DNA of 64,000 bases from Paracoccus sp. N5 (GCF_000371965.1 NZ_AQUO01000003.1:285693-349692); one strand, 5' to 3'; positions 1 through 10,690 are shown, numbered from the stretch's first letter. The notes: generated from the sequence alone by a model not told the origin. A program made the numbers and translations.

Positions 1-453
1 GCCCGCACCACCGTCATCGGCGGCGTGAACGAGCATTACTCGGTGCTGACCGACCCGCTGGCCGACGGCGCGCGCCAGATCCATTGGGGCGATATGTGGC
101 ATTACGCGCTGTCGCGCATGGTGGTCGCGGCGCGCGCCAACGGGCTGCGGCCGGTGGACGGGCCCTTCGGCGATTTCTCGGACCCCGACGGCTACAAGGC
201 CGCCGCCTATCGCGCCGCGGTGCTGGGCTGCGAGGGCAAATGGGCCATCCACCCCAGCCAGATCGCGCTGGCCAACGACGTGATGAGCCCCTCGGCCGCC
301 GAGGTGGACCGGGCACAGCGCATCCTCGACGCCATGGCCAAGGCCGAGGCCGAGGGCAAGGGCGCGGTCTCGCTGGACGGGCGGCTGATCGACTATGCCT
401 CGATCCGCCAGGCCGAGGTGCTGGTCGCCAAGGCCAGGCAGATCGCAGCGTGA
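1..453 (+). CDS. HpcH/HpaI-family aldolase, probably malyl-CoA/beta-methylmalyl-CoA lyase (3' end only)
   Basis: The frame is open from base 1, so the 5' part lies outside the window; about 150 C-terminal residues are seen. The segment with HWGDMWHYALSRMV followed by GPFGDFSDPDGY and KWAIHPSQIALAN matches the C-terminal half of CitE-like CoA lyases, where the IHPSQ motif is characteristic. Such enzymes cleave malyl-CoA to glyoxylate and acetyl-CoA. The stop overlaps a GTG that could start the downstream glycerate kinase, suggesting translational coupling and a shared role in C2/glyoxylate metabolism. The exact substrate cannot be read from this fragment. Confidence 0.8.
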   Translation, partial: ARTTVIGGVNEHYSVLTDPLADGARQIHWGDMWHYALSRMVVAARANGLRPVDGPFGDFSDPDGYKAAAYRAAVLGCEGKWAIHPSQIALANDVMSPSAAEVDRAQRILDAMAKAEAEGKGAVSLDGRLIDYASIRQAEVLVAKARQIAA

Positions 454-470
454 GCGTCGGCCTGACCGAG

Positions 471-1697
471 ATGCGGACGATGGCGCAGCGGCTTTTCGCC
501 GCTGCGGTCAGCGCCGCCGACCCGGCGCTGGCGGTGCGCCGGCATTTCCAGCGCCATCCCGACACCGGCGGCACCATCCTGGTCGCCGTCGGCAAGGCCG
601 CGCCCGCCATGCTGGCCGAGGCGATGGCGCATCTGCCGGATGCGCGCGTCGCGCTGGCCGTCACGCATGAGGGGAACGAGACCGAAATCCCCGGCGCGCG
701 GGTATTGACCGCCAGCCACCCGGTCCCGAACGAGGCCGGGCTGCGGGCGGGGCGCGAGATCCTGGCGGCGCTGGACGGCGCCGGCCCGGGCGACCGGGTG
801 CTGGCGCTGATCTCGGGCGGCGGCTCGGCGCTGATCCCGGCACCGCGCGCGCCGCTGACGCTTGCGGACAAGCAGGCGGTGAATCGGCTGCTGCTGGCCA
901 GCGGGCTCGACATCACCGCGATGAACCTGGTCCGCCAGCAGCTGTCCGAACTGAAGGGCGGCGGCTTCCTGCGCCATGCCGCGCCGGCGCCGGTGACCGG
1001 GCTGGTCCTGTCGGACGTGATCGGCAACGAGCTGGGCGCGGTCGCCTCGGGACCGACCTCGGCGCCGCTGGGCGACCGGGCGCAGGCGCGCAAGCTGTTG
1101 CAGGACAACGGAATCTGGGACCGCCTGCCCGATGCGGTGCGTCAGGTCCTGGACGCACCCGACAGCGCGACACCCCTGCCCGCGGCCGAGAATCACCTGA
1201 TCGGCAGCAACGAGCAATCGCTGCATGCGATGCGGGACGTGGTGGCGCCGGGCTGGGTGGCGCGCATCGTCTCGGACCGGCTGGAGGGCGACGTGGCCGA
1301 GGCCGCGGCGCTGATCGTGCAGGCCGCGCGCGAGGCTCCGCCCGACCGCCCGACCGCGCTGATCTTCGGCGGCGAAACCACGGTGACCCTGCGCGGCAGC
1401 GGCAAGGGCGGGCGCAACCAGGAACTGGCGCTGCGCGTCGCCGAGGCCATGCAGGGCCAGCGCGGCGACTGGGTGTTCCTGAGCGGCGGCACCGACGGCC
1501 GCGACGGGCCCACCGATGCCGCCGGCGGCGTGGTCGATGGCGGCACCATGGCCCGGATCGCGGCGGCCGGCGCCAATGCGCAGGCGCTTCTGGCCAATAA
1601 CGACAGCCATGCCGCGCTGGCCGCCGCCGGAGACCTGCTGCTGGCCGGCGCCACCGGCACCAATGTCGCCGATGTGCAGGTCATGCTGCTGAACTGA
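471..1697 (+). CDS. ttuD: Glycerate 2-kinase / hydroxypyruvate reductase-like (MOFRL family)
   Basis: About 408 residues, the normal size for DUF4147/MOFRL glycerate kinases, which phosphorylate D-glycerate to 2-phosphoglycerate. Family hallmarks are LISGGGSALIPAP near residue 110, GRNQELALR near 315 and SGGTDGRDGPTDAAGG near 335, which form the nucleotide and substrate sites. The start is ambiguous: ATG 471, ATG 480, or the GTG at 450 that overlaps the preceding lyase stop. It sits directly behind the CoA-lyase gene, so the pair probably handles glyoxylate-derived carbon. Older annotations call this family hydroxypyruvate reductase, but kinase activity is better supported for the family. Confidence 0.85.
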   Translation: MRTMAQRLFAAAVSAADPALAVRRHFQRHPDTGGTILVAVGKAAPAMLAEAMAHLPDARVALAVTHEGNETEIPGARVLTASHPVPNEAGLRAGREILAALDGAGPGDRVLALISGGGSALIPAPRAPLTLADKQAVNRLLLASGLDITAMNLVRQQLSELKGGGFLRHAAPAPVTGLVLSDVIGNELGAVASGPTSAPLGDRAQARKLLQDNGIWDRLPDAVRQVLDAPDSATPLPAAENHLIGSNEQSLHAMRDVVAPGWVARIVSDRLEGDVAEAAALIVQAAREAPPDRPTALIFGGETTVTLRGSGKGGRNQELALRVAEAMQGQRGDWVFLSGGTDGRDGPTDAAGGVVDGGTMARIAAAGANAQALLANNDSHAALAAAGDLLLAGATGTNVADVQVMLLN

Positions 1698-1703
1698 GGC
1701 GGC

Positions 1704-2186
1704 TCAGAAGCTCAGGGCGAAATGCCGGCCCATGTCGGGCTGGCTGCCGGTGATCTTGGACTTGGCTATTTCGTAGAGGAAGCGCAGGTTGCCGCCGGTC
1801 AGCCAGACCTCGGCCGCCGCCAGGTCCAGCCGCATCAGCTGGATGTCGGGATCCTGCTTGCCGTCCTCGAACCAGCTGGCGGCGACGGCGTTCCACAGCT
1901 CGTCGAGCTTGGCGCGGTCGTCCGAGAGCGACAGCGTCCCCTCGATCCGGGCGAACAGGCCGGCCGATTCCTCGGTGACGACATGCAGCGCCGGGGCTGG
2001 GCCGCTTGCGACCGCCTGCGCAAGGTCGGTGCCCTTGGCGGTGATGAACCACAACGTGCCGGTCTCGGGCTCGGCGTAATGCGACATCGGCACCAGCCGG
2101 GGATCCTGGGCCAGCCCCAGCATGCCCGAGTTGATATCGTCGAGCCGGTCCCAGAAGTCGCGGCTTTGGTCGTCGGTATGGGTCAT
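1704..2186 (-). CDS. Pyridoxamine 5'-phosphate oxidase-like general stress protein
   Basis: A 160-residue split-barrel flavin-binding-type protein. The order of segments (VPMSHYAEPETGTLWFITAKGTD, LFARIEGTLSLSDD, KLDELWNAVAASWFEDGKQDPDI, LMRLDLAAAEVW) matches the general stress protein 26 group of the PNPOx-like superfamily. Physiological substrates are unknown for most members; flavin or heme-like cofactor binding is typical. It converges on the glycerate kinase (6 bp gap) and has no operon partner. A GCAGGAGGATGCA context before the ATG gives a good ribosome site. Confidence 0.75.
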   Translation of the reverse strand: MTHTDDQSRDFWDRLDDINSGMLGLAQDPRLVPMSHYAEPETGTLWFITAKGTDLAQAVASGPAPALHVVTEESAGLFARIEGTLSLSDDRAKLDELWNAVAASWFEDGKQDPDIQLMRLDLAAAEVWLTGGNLRFLYEIAKSKITGSQPDMGRHFALSF

Positions 2187-2278
2187 TGCATCCTCCTGCC
2201 GTTGCCGAAGAAACGGCTGGAGGGCGGCAGGGTTCCCCGCGGCGGCGGCTAGCCTTTGTTAAGCCGGCCCCCGGGCGG

Positions 2279-3385
<1,107 letters not shown>

Positions 3386-3504
3386 GGTCTTCGTCCTGTT
3401 CGGATGCGTTCCTGGCCCCATCATGGCACCGCCGGGCTGCAACGGGCTTGCAAAGCGCCGGCGATCCGGCAAGAATTTGCACGAAATACGCATCAGATCG
3501 CAGG

Positions 3505-4587
3505 ATGGCGCACGAAATGCAGCTGGATCGGTTCGACACCGCGATTCTCGTCGCCTTGCAGCGCGACGGCGCCATGACCAATGCCGCCCTGGCCGAGGTG
3601 GTCAACCTCTCGGCCTCGCAATGCTCGCGCCGGCGGGCGGCGCTGGAACAGGCGGGCGTGATCGAGGGTTACGCGGCCCGGCTCAGCGCCGCGAAGCTGG
3701 GCTTCGGACTGCGCGCCATCATCCGCGTCAACCTGTCGAGCCATGGCCAGCGCAAGGAGGACGACTTCGCCCGCTTCGTCACCAGCCAGCCGGCGATCCG
3801 CTCGGCCTTCTCGGTCTCGGGCGATGCGGATTACGTGCTGGACCTGCGCGTCCGCGACCTCGAAAGCTTCGCCGATTTCATTCACGGCCAACTGCTGCCG
3901 CATCCGCAGGTTGCCCAGGTGCGCTCGGAAATCGTGCTGAAGACGCTCAAGGACGAGCCCGGCGTCGCCCGTTCGACCCCGCCTGATTTCTCCGTTTCAG
4001 AAATACCCTCGGGGGTCCGGGGGCGGAAAGCCCCCGGCAGCAGGGCCCAAGCTCTACTCGGCCGCCTGCCTGCGCGGCAGCACCCAGTTCGGCCGGGCGA
4101 AATGGCAGGTATACCCGGCCGGATGGCGTTGCAGGTAATCCTGATGCTCGGGCTCGGCCTGCCAGAAATCCCCGGCGGGCCTCACCTCGGTCACCACCTT
4201 GCCCGGCCACAGGTGCGAGGCATCGACATCGGCGATGGTTTCCTCGGCGATCCGGCGCTGCTCGTCCGAAGTGTAATAGATCCCCGAACGATAGCTGGGG
4301 CCAAGGTCATTGCCCTGGCGGTCGGGCGTGGTCGGGTCGTGGATCTGGAAGAAGAATTCCAGGATCTTGCGATAGCTGGTCCGGGCCGGATCGAAGGTGA
4401 TCTCGATGGCCTCGGCGTGATTGCCGTGGTTGCGATAGGTGGCATTGGCCACGTCGCCGCCGGTATAGCCGACGCGGGTCGAAACCACGCCGGGCAGCTT
4501 GCGGATCAGCTCCTGCATGCCCCAGAAGCAGCCGCCGGCCAGGATTGCCGTCTCGGTCATTGTGCGTCCTCCACCTGGTCCAGGTAA
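3505..4587 (+). CDS. Lrp/AsnC-family transcriptional regulator, with no in-frame stop at its expected end
   Basis: Residues 1-155 are a standard Lrp/AsnC protein: an N-terminal winged helix (LDRFDTAILVALQRDGAMTN, then LSASQCSRRRAALEQAGVI) and a RAM/ligand domain (DADYVLDLRVRDLESFADF, VRSEIVLKTLKD). Homologues end near here. This frame has no stop until 4587, so the ORF runs antisense through all of msrA; residues past about 160 have no regulator character. A TGA at 3984 lies in another frame, and a perfect hairpin at 4017-4037 follows it, so a one-base loss near the 3' end is likely. It probably senses an aromatic amino acid or related ligand and controls hppD. The trustworthy coding part is 3505 to about 3984. 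Confidence 0.75.
   Translation: MAHEMQLDRFDTAILVALQRDGAMTNAALAEVVNLSASQCSRRRAALEQAGVIEGYAARLSAAKLGFGLRAIIRVNLSSHGQRKEDDFARFVTSQPAIRSAFSVSGDADYVLDLRVRDLESFADFIHGQLLPHPQVAQVRSEIVLKTLKDEPGVARSTPPDFSVSEIPSGVRGRKAPGSRAQALLGRLPARQHPVRPGEMAGIPGRMALQVILMLGLGLPEIPGGPHLGHHLARPQVRGIDIGDGFLGDPALLVRSVIDPRTIAGAKVIALAVGRGRVVDLEEEFQDLAIAGPGRIEGDLDGLGVIAVVAIGGIGHVAAGIADAGRNHAGQLADQLLHAPEAAAGQDCRLGHCASSTWSR
4017..4037. terminator. Hairpin between convergent lrp and msrA
   Basis: Perfect 8-bp arms, CCGGGGGC and GCCCCCGG, flank a GGAAA loop. The hairpin lies where the Lrp gene should end and just past the msrA stop. There is no clear U-tract, so it is either a weak bidirectional terminator or an mRNA-stabilising stem. 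Confidence 0.5.
4054..4560 (-). CDS. msrA: Peptide methionine (S)-S-oxide reductase MsrA
   Basis: A 168-residue enzyme that reduces the S epimer of methionine sulfoxide in proteins. The catalytic motif GGCFWG is present with Cys11. GYTGGDVANATYRNHGNHAEAIEI and FFQIHDPTTPDRQGNDLGPSYRSGIYY are the other family signatures. The true start is ATG 4560, which overlaps the msrB stop as ATGA, so the two repair enzymes are translationally coupled. Confidence 0.95.
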   Translation of the reverse strand: MTETAILAGGCFWGMQELIRKLPGVVSTRVGYTGGDVANATYRNHGNHAEAIEITFDPARTSYRKILEFFFQIHDPTTPDRQGNDLGPSYRSGIYYTSDEQRRIAEETIADVDASHLWPGKVVTEVRPAGDFWQAEPEHQDYLQRHPAGYTCHFARPNWVLPRRQAAE

Positions 4588-5003
4588 TCGCCATAGCCCT
4601 CGGCCTGCATCCGGTCGCGCGGCACGAAGCGCAGCGCGGCCGAGTTGATGCAATAGCGCAGCCCGCCCCGGTCGCTGGGCCCGTCATTGAAGACATGGCC
4701 CAGGTGGCTGTCGCCCTGGGCCGAGCGGACCTCGGTGCGGATCATGCCATGCGAGACGTCGCGCAATTCGCGCACGTTCCCGGCCACGATGGGCGCGGTG
4801 AAGGCCGGCCAGCCGCAGCCCGAGTTGTATTTCGCCGACGAGGCGAATAGCGGCTCGCCCGAGACCACGTCGACATAGATGCCGGGTTCGAAATGGTGGT
4901 CGTATTCGCCGCTGAACGGCCGTTCGGTGCCGTTCTGCTGCGTCACCCGGTATTGCTCCGGCGTCAGGCTGGCCAGCGCCTCTTCCCTGGTCTTCGCGTT
5001 CAT
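4557..5003 (-). CDS. msrB: Peptide methionine (R)-S-oxide reductase MsrB, form without zinc site
   Basis: A 148-residue protein that reduces the R epimer of methionine sulfoxide. The catalytic region RYCINSAALRF near residue 120 and the SGCGWPAF and DSHLGHVF motifs are intact. The two CxxC pairs that bind structural zinc in many MsrBs are missing: the first pair is replaced in VVSGEPLF and the second in RSAQGDSHLGHVF. It is therefore the zinc-free type. The start at 5003 has an ideal AAGGAGG site, which rejects the longer upstream frame. First gene of the msrB-msrA operon. Confidence 0.93.
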   Translation of the reverse strand: MNAKTREEALASLTPEQYRVTQQNGTERPFSGEYDHHFEPGIYVDVVSGEPLFASSAKYNSGCGWPAFTAPIVAGNVRELRDVSHGMIRTEVRSAQGDSHLGHVFNDGPSDRGGLRYCINSAALRFVPRDRMQAEGYGDYLDQVEDAQ

Positions 5004-5074
5004 CGCGGCCTCCTTTCGTTGCGATCGAACCCCTATGTGGGGGCTCGATCGCGAAATGGGAATGGCCGCAGGGC

Positions 5075-7135
5075 TCAGGCGGCGGCCTCGGCCGCCAGCG
5101 GCCAGGTCTTGGCCACCATGGTCAGCACGTCGTATTGCGCCACCACCTCGCCCCGCTGGTTCGTCACCCGGCAATCCCAGCGCACCTCGCCATGCTGGGC
5201 GTTTTCGCGCGGATTGATCTCCTTGCAGGTCAGGCGCACCTGCAGGCTGTCGCCGAAATAAACCGGAGTCAGGAAACGCAGGTTGTCCACGCCGTAATTC
5301 GCCAGTACCGGGCCGGGGTTCGGCTCGACGAACAACCCCGCCGCGAAGCTGGCGATCAGATAGCCATGCGCCACGCGGTCGTCGAAGAACGGGTTCGCCC
5401 GCGCCGCCGCCTGGTCCATATGGGCATAGAAGGTGTCGCCGGTGAAATGCGCGAAATGCTCGACATCCTCCAGCGTGATGGTGCGGGTGGCGGTCACCAG
5501 CTGGTCGCCGATGCGCAACTCGGCCAACGACTTGCGGAACGGATGCTCGCCCGAGCGGGTCGGCGCGCCCTCGATCCAGCGGCCGGTGACCGCGGACAGC
5601 AGGCGCGGTGTGCCCTGCACCGCCGTGCGCTGCATGTAATGCTTGACGCCGCGGATGCCGCCCATCTCCTCGCCGCCGCCGGCGCGGCCCGGCCCGCCAT
5701 GGACCAGCGGCGCCAGGGGCGAGCCATGCCCGGTCGAGCTTTTCGCCACCTCGGCGCTGCCGATCAGCACCCTTCCATGCCAGGGCGCCGCGCCCAGCAC
5801 CAGCTTTTCCGCGACCTTTTCGTCGCCGGTGAAGACCGAGCTGACCAGCGAGCCCCGGCCCATCCGCGCCAGCGCCACCGCCTCGTCCAGGTCGTCATAG
5901 GGCATCACGGTCGAGACCGGGCCGAAGGCCTCGACCTCATGCACCGCCGCGGCGGCCTTCGGCGCATCGGCATACATCAGCACCGGGTTCAGGAAGGCGC
6001 CGCGCTCGGCATCGCCCGAGGCCACGCGCACCGCGTCGGGGTCGCCCGCGACGATCTCGGCCACGGATTGCAGGTCGCGGATGCGCGCGCGCACCTCGGC
6101 CCGCTGGTCGAGACTGGCGAGCGGCCCCATGCGCGTGGCCTCGTCGCCCGGCAGACCCAGCGCAGTCTTGTCCAGCCGCGCGCGCAGCGCGGCGACCAGC
6201 GCCTGCACCTGCGCGCGGGGGGCGATGACGCGGCGGATGGCGGTGCATTTCTGCCCGGCCTTGGTGGTCATCTCGCGCGCGACCTCGCGCACGAACAGGT
6301 CGAACTCGGCGGTGCCCGGCACCGCGTCGGGGCCAAGGATCGAGGCGTTGAGGCTGTCGGCCTCCATGGTGAAGCGCACGGAATTGGCCACCACCGCCGG
6401 ATGGGACTTCAGCTTGCGGCCGGTCCAGGCCGAGCCGGTGAAGGTCACGGCGTCCTGTTCGCTGACATGGTCCAGAAGGTCGCCGACCGAGCCGCAGATC
6501 AGTTGCAGCGCCCCCTCGGGCAAAAGCCCGGTGTCGATGATGCGCCGCACGCAAAGCTCGGTCAGATAGGCGGTCTGGCTCGCCGGCTTCACCACGCAGG
6601 GCACGCCGGCCAGCAGCGTCGGCGCGATCTTTTCCAGCATGCCCCAGATCGGGAAGTTGAAGGCGTTGATATGGACCGCCACGCCTTCCAGGGGCGACAG
6701 GATGTGCTGGGCCACGAAGCTGCCGTCTTTCGACAGCACCTCGACCTCGCCATCGGTCAGCACGCGGGCATTGGGCAGTTCGCGCCGGCCCTTCGAGGCA
6801 AAGGTCAGCATGGTGCCGATGCCGCCCTCGATGTCGACCCAGCCGTCGGCCCGGGTGGCGCCGGTATGGAGGCTTTCGGCGTAGAACTCCTCTTTCCGCG
6901 CCATCAGGGCCAGGCCCAGGGCCTTGAGCATCCCGGCGCGTTCATGGAAGGTCATGGCGCGCAGGCTGGCACCCGCGGCCCGGCCATGCTCCAGCACACC
7001 CGCGAAATCGAGCCCGGTCGAGTCGATCAGCGCAACCGGCGCCCCGGTCGCGGCATCCAGCAGGGTCTGGCCTTCCTTGGCGCCCGGCGTCCAGCCGCCG
7101 CAGACATAGCTTTCCAAACGGCGCAGCGTGGTCAT
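5075..7135 (-). CDS. paaZ: PaaZ: bifunctional oxepin-CoA hydrolase / semialdehyde dehydrogenase
   Basis: A 686-residue fusion, matching the family length. Residues about 1-525 are an aldehyde dehydrogenase with nucleophile Cys297 in KAGQKCTAI and NAFNFP and FTGSAWTG motifs. Residues about 540-686 are a MaoC-like hotdog hydratase with the DTFYAHMD...HGYLIA catalytic stretch. It opens the oxepin-CoA ring and oxidises the resulting aldehyde to 3-oxo-5,6-didehydrosuberyl-CoA. ATG 7135 follows GGAAGGAAA; the frame extends upstream into a neighbouring gene's shadow. It is the last gene of the paa run. Confidence 0.95.
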   Translation of the reverse strand: MTTLRRLESYVCGGWTPGAKEGQTLLDAATGAPVALIDSTGLDFAGVLEHGRAAGASLRAMTFHERAGMLKALGLALMARKEEFYAESLHTGATRADGWVDIEGGIGTMLTFASKGRRELPNARVLTDGEVEVLSKDGSFVAQHILSPLEGVAVHINAFNFPIWGMLEKIAPTLLAGVPCVVKPASQTAYLTELCVRRIIDTGLLPEGALQLICGSVGDLLDHVSEQDAVTFTGSAWTGRKLKSHPAVVANSVRFTMEADSLNASILGPDAVPGTAEFDLFVREVAREMTTKAGQKCTAIRRVIAPRAQVQALVAALRARLDKTALGLPGDEATRMGPLASLDQRAEVRARIRDLQSVAEIVAGDPDAVRVASGDAERGAFLNPVLMYADAPKAAAAVHEVEAFGPVSTVMPYDDLDEAVALARMGRGSLVSSVFTGDEKVAEKLVLGAAPWHGRVLIGSAEVAKSSTGHGSPLAPLVHGGPGRAGGGEEMGGIRGVKHYMQRTAVQGTPRLLSAVTGRWIEGAPTRSGEHPFRKSLAELRIGDQLVTATRTITLEDVEHFAHFTGDTFYAHMDQAAARANPFFDDRVAHGYLIASFAAGLFVEPNPGPVLANYGVDNLRFLTPVYFGDSLQVRLTCKEINPRENAQHGEVRWDCRVTNQRGEVVAQYDVLTMVAKTWPLAAEAAA

Positions 7136-7190
7136 CGCGTTTCCTTCCAATCCTGTTCGCAACGAGGCGCGGATGGCCGCGCCCCTGAAA

Positions 7191-7937
<747 letters not shown>

Positions 7938-7944
7938 GGCTGCC

Positions 7945-9021
7945 TCATTCGTCATAGGTGACGACCACGCGGTCGCTGATCGGATAGGCCTGGCAGGACA
8001 GGACATAGCCAGCGCGGACCTCGTAATCCTCCAGCGCGTGGTTGATGGCCATTTCCACCTCGCCCTCCAGCACCTTGCAGCGGCAGGTCGAGCAGACCCC
8101 GGCCTTGCAGGAATAGGGCGCGTCCATGTGGTTGGCGATGGCGGCATCCAGGATCGTCTCGCCCTCGCGCGGCATCTGGAAATTGCGCGTGGCGCCGTCC
8201 AGCGTCACCGTGGCGGCGGTGCCATTGCCCTGCGCCGCCGCCTGCTGCGACACGGCGCGGGCCTTGGCGCGGCCGGGCTGGCTGCTGGCGAACAGCTCGA
8301 ACTTGATCTGTTCGTCCTTCAGCCCGTGTTCGCGCAGGGACGCGGCCACCGCCAGCATCAGCCCCTCGGGGCCGCAGATGAAGGCGGTGTCAAGCGCGGT
8401 CGGGTCGATCCAGTGCTGGAACAGCGCCGCCATCTTGCCTTCGTCGATGCGGCCGGTGAACAGGTCGATCTCCTGCGCCTCGGCCTTGAGGATATGCAGC
8501 ACCGAGAAGCGGCCAAGGTAGAGGTTCTTCAGGTCCTCGAGTTCCTCGCGGAACATGATCGAGTTGATCTGGCGGTTGGCATAGACCAGCGTGAACTGCG
8601 ATTTCGGCTCGCGCGCCAGCACGGTCTTGATGATCGACAGCAAGGGCGTGATGCCCGAGCCCGCCGCCACGCCCAGATATTGCCGCTCGGCCGCAGGGTC
8701 GGTTTCGGTGTGGAACTTGCCCATCGGCGGCATGGCGTCGATTTCGACGCCCGGCGCCAGGTTCTCGTTCGCCCAGGTGCTGAAGGCGCCGCCGTCGACG
8801 CGCTTGATGCCGACGCGCAGGCAGCCGTCGTCAACGCCCGAGCAGATGGAATAGGACCGGCGCAACTCCTCGCCGTCGAAGTCGCGGCGCAGGGTCAGGT
8901 ATTGCCCTTGGGTAAAGTCGAACAGCGCCCGATCCTCGTCGCGCGGAGCCAGGGTCACGACCACGGCGTCGCGGGTGTCGCGGCGCACGTCGGTCACTTT
9001 CAGCGGGTGGAAGCGTGCCAT
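7945..9021 (-). CDS. paaE: PaaE: phenylacetyl-CoA epoxidase reductase subunit
   Basis: A 358-residue reductase passing electrons from NAD(P)H to the PaaAC oxygenase. Domain order is an FAD-binding barrel with RRSYSICSG (about 60), an NAD-binding part with GVAAGSGITPLLS (about 120) and ICGPEG (about 225), then a plant-type [2Fe-2S] domain with CKAGVCSTCRC plus a fourth Cys in VLSCQ (about 305-350). ATG 9021 is preferred over ATG 9039 because MARFHPL is the typical beginning. It lies in the paa operon, 22 bp after paaD. Confidence 0.95.
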   Translation of the reverse strand: MARFHPLKVTDVRRDTRDAVVVTLAPRDEDRALFDFTQGQYLTLRRDFDGEELRRSYSICSGVDDGCLRVGIKRVDGGAFSTWANENLAPGVEIDAMPPMGKFHTETDPAAERQYLGVAAGSGITPLLSIIKTVLAREPKSQFTLVYANRQINSIMFREELEDLKNLYLGRFSVLHILKAEAQEIDLFTGRIDEGKMAALFQHWIDPTALDTAFICGPEGLMLAVAASLREHGLKDEQIKFELFASSQPGRAKARAVSQQAAAQGNGTAATVTLDGATRNFQMPREGETILDAAIANHMDAPYSCKAGVCSTCRCKVLEGEVEMAINHALEDYEVRAGYVLSCQAYPISDRVVVTYDE

Positions 9022-9043
9022 TTGGGGTATCCTTCCCAAGCCC

Positions 9044-9556
9044 TTACAGGCATTTGAAATAGTCGAATGGTTCCAGGCAGTTCTTGCAGCGATAGCTCGC
9101 CTTGCAGGGGGTCGAGCCGAACTGGCTGATCTTTTCCGTGTTGGTGCTGCCGCAGCGCGGGCAGGCGATGGTCAGGTTGTGACCACCCAGCCGGGCGATC
9201 CGGCCCGCCAGCACGCCGTCCGCCGCGGTGCCGTCCACCGGCGGCGCGATGCCATAGCCGCGCAGCTTGTCGCGGCCTTCGGGCGTGATCCAGTCGGTGG
9301 TCCAGGGCGGCGACATCTGCCGTTCCAGCCGCAGCTTGTCGATGCCGTGGCCGCGCAGCGCGGTCTCGATGTCCAGGTTGATGATGCTGGTCGCCGGGCA
9401 GCCGGAATAGGTCGGCGTCACCTTGACGACCAGCGTGTCATCCTGCCAGGCCACGTCCCGGATGATGCCCAGGTCGGTCAGGCTGAGCACCGGGATTTCG
9501 GGGTCCGGCACCTCGGCCAGCCAGTCCCAGACCTGCGCGATGCTGGGCGCGGCCAT
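9044..9556 (-). CDS. paaD: PaaD: Fe-S assembly/maturation factor of phenylacetyl-CoA epoxidase
   Basis: A 170-residue protein with an N-terminal DUF59/MIP18 domain (VPDPEIPVLSLTDLGIIRDV, PTYSGCPATSII) and a C-terminal zinc-ribbon-like segment with paired cysteines (CPRCGSTNTEKISQFGSTPCK, CKNCLEPFDYFKC). PaaD is needed for an active epoxidase complex, probably for metal-centre assembly. It starts one base after the paaC stop. Confidence 0.93.
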   Translation of the reverse strand: MAAPSIAQVWDWLAEVPDPEIPVLSLTDLGIIRDVAWQDDTLVVKVTPTYSGCPATSIINLDIETALRGHGIDKLRLERQMSPPWTTDWITPEGRDKLRGYGIAPPVDGTAADGVLAGRIARLGGHNLTIACPRCGSTNTEKISQFGSTPCKASYRCKNCLEPFDYFKCL

Positions 9557-9557
9557 C

Positions 9558-10406
9558 CTACCAGCTCGCACCGGGATAGGCGCGTTGCAGGAACTGCATC
9601 TCGGCCAGGATATAGCCCAGATGCTCGGTATGGGTGCCCTGCTTGCCGCCCTTGTGCGCGAAGGCACTGTCGGGAAGCGCCAGCGTCGCCTCGGCGAAGA
9701 CCGCGCCGACCGTCGCCAGCCAAGGCTCGCGCAGGTTGGCCGGATCGGGCAGGATGCCCCGCGCGGCGAGTTCGGCGTCCTTGGCATCGGCCAGGAACAT
9801 CTCGCCGGTATAGGACCACAGCGCCTCGATGGCAGCGGTCAGGCGCTGGTGGCTTTCCGCCGTGCCGTCGCCCAGCCGCACGATCAGGTCCGAGGACCGT
9901 TCCAGGTGATAGGCCACCTCTTTCGCCGCCTTGGCGGCGATTTCCGCCACCCGCGGGTCGGTCGAAGCCGCGGCGCCCTTCAGGAATTCGTGGTGCCAGG
10001 CGTCGAACAGGAACTGCCGCATCAGCGTATGGCCGAAGTCGCCGTTCGGGCGCTCCACCAGCAGCAGGTTGCGGAAATCCCAGGCGTCGCGCAGATAGGC
10101 GAGCTCGTCGGCGCTGCGGCCCTGCCCCTCGACCTCGGCGGCGAGCGCCAGCCAGTTCTGGGTCTGGCCGATCAGGTCCAGCGCGACGTTGGCCAGGGCA
10201 ATGTCTTCCTCCAGCGCCGGGGAATGGCCGCACCATTCCGAGACGCGATGACCGAGGATCAGGGTCGAGTCGCCGATGCGCAGCAGGCATTCGAACAGCG
10301 CCTGTTCGCCGGCATCGGGGGCGGGCACCGGGGGATGGGCATGCGCGCCCTGCATGCGGGCCAGTTCCGCCACTTCGGGCGTGTTCATGTCGGGCAGCGA
10401 GGGCAT
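9558..10406 (-). CDS. paaC: PaaC: structural subunit of phenylacetyl-CoA 1,2-epoxidase
   Basis: A 282-residue ferritin-fold subunit that pairs with PaaA but lacks a working diiron centre in characterised systems. Recognisable stretches are GDSTLILGHRVSEWCGHSPALEEDIALANVALDLIGQ, DFGHTLMRQFLFDAWH and AKEVAYHLERSSDL. ATG 10406 overlaps the paaB stop; a GTG one codon further upstream is an alternative. A longer poorly conserved N-terminus (about 30 residues with PVPAPDAG) precedes the conserved fold. Confidence 0.93.
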   Translation of the reverse strand: MPSLPDMNTPEVAELARMQGAHAHPPVPAPDAGEQALFECLLRIGDSTLILGHRVSEWCGHSPALEEDIALANVALDLIGQTQNWLALAAEVEGQGRSADELAYLRDAWDFRNLLLVERPNGDFGHTLMRQFLFDAWHHEFLKGAAASTDPRVAEIAAKAAKEVAYHLERSSDLIVRLGDGTAESHQRLTAAIEALWSYTGEMFLADAKDAELAARGILPDPANLREPWLATVGAVFAEATLALPDSAFAHKGGKQGTHTEHLGYILAEMQFLQRAYPGASW

Positions 10407-10690
10407 CACATATGCCCCACTTCGTCCGGGATGTCGAAGAAGGTCGGGTGGCGATAGACCTTGCTGTTCGAGGGCTCGAACAGCGGGCCCTTCTCGGACG
10501 GGCTCGACGCGGTGATCTGCGCCGAGGGCACGACCCAGATCGAGACGCCCTCATTCCTGCGGGTATAGACGTCGCGGGCATTCAGGATCGCCATTTCGGC
10601 GTCGGGCGCGTGCAGGCTGCCGACGTGGCGGTGGTTCAGCCCGTGCTGGCCCCGGATGAAGACCTCCCAGAGCGGCCATTCCTTGGACAT
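10406..10690 (-). CDS. paaB: PaaB: small subunit of phenylacetyl-CoA epoxidase
   Basis: A 94-residue protein with the invariant family start WPLWEVFIRGQHGLNHRHVGSLHAPD and ARDVYTRRNEGVSIWVVPS. PaaB bridges the PaaAC heterodimers of the epoxidase. AAGGGAGAACACC before ATG is a strong ribosome site. It is 50 bp downstream of paaA. Confidence 0.95.
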   Translation of the reverse strand: MSKEWPLWEVFIRGQHGLNHRHVGSLHAPDAEMAILNARDVYTRRNEGVSIWVVPSAQITASSPSEKGPLFEPSNSKVYRHPTFFDIPDEVGHM

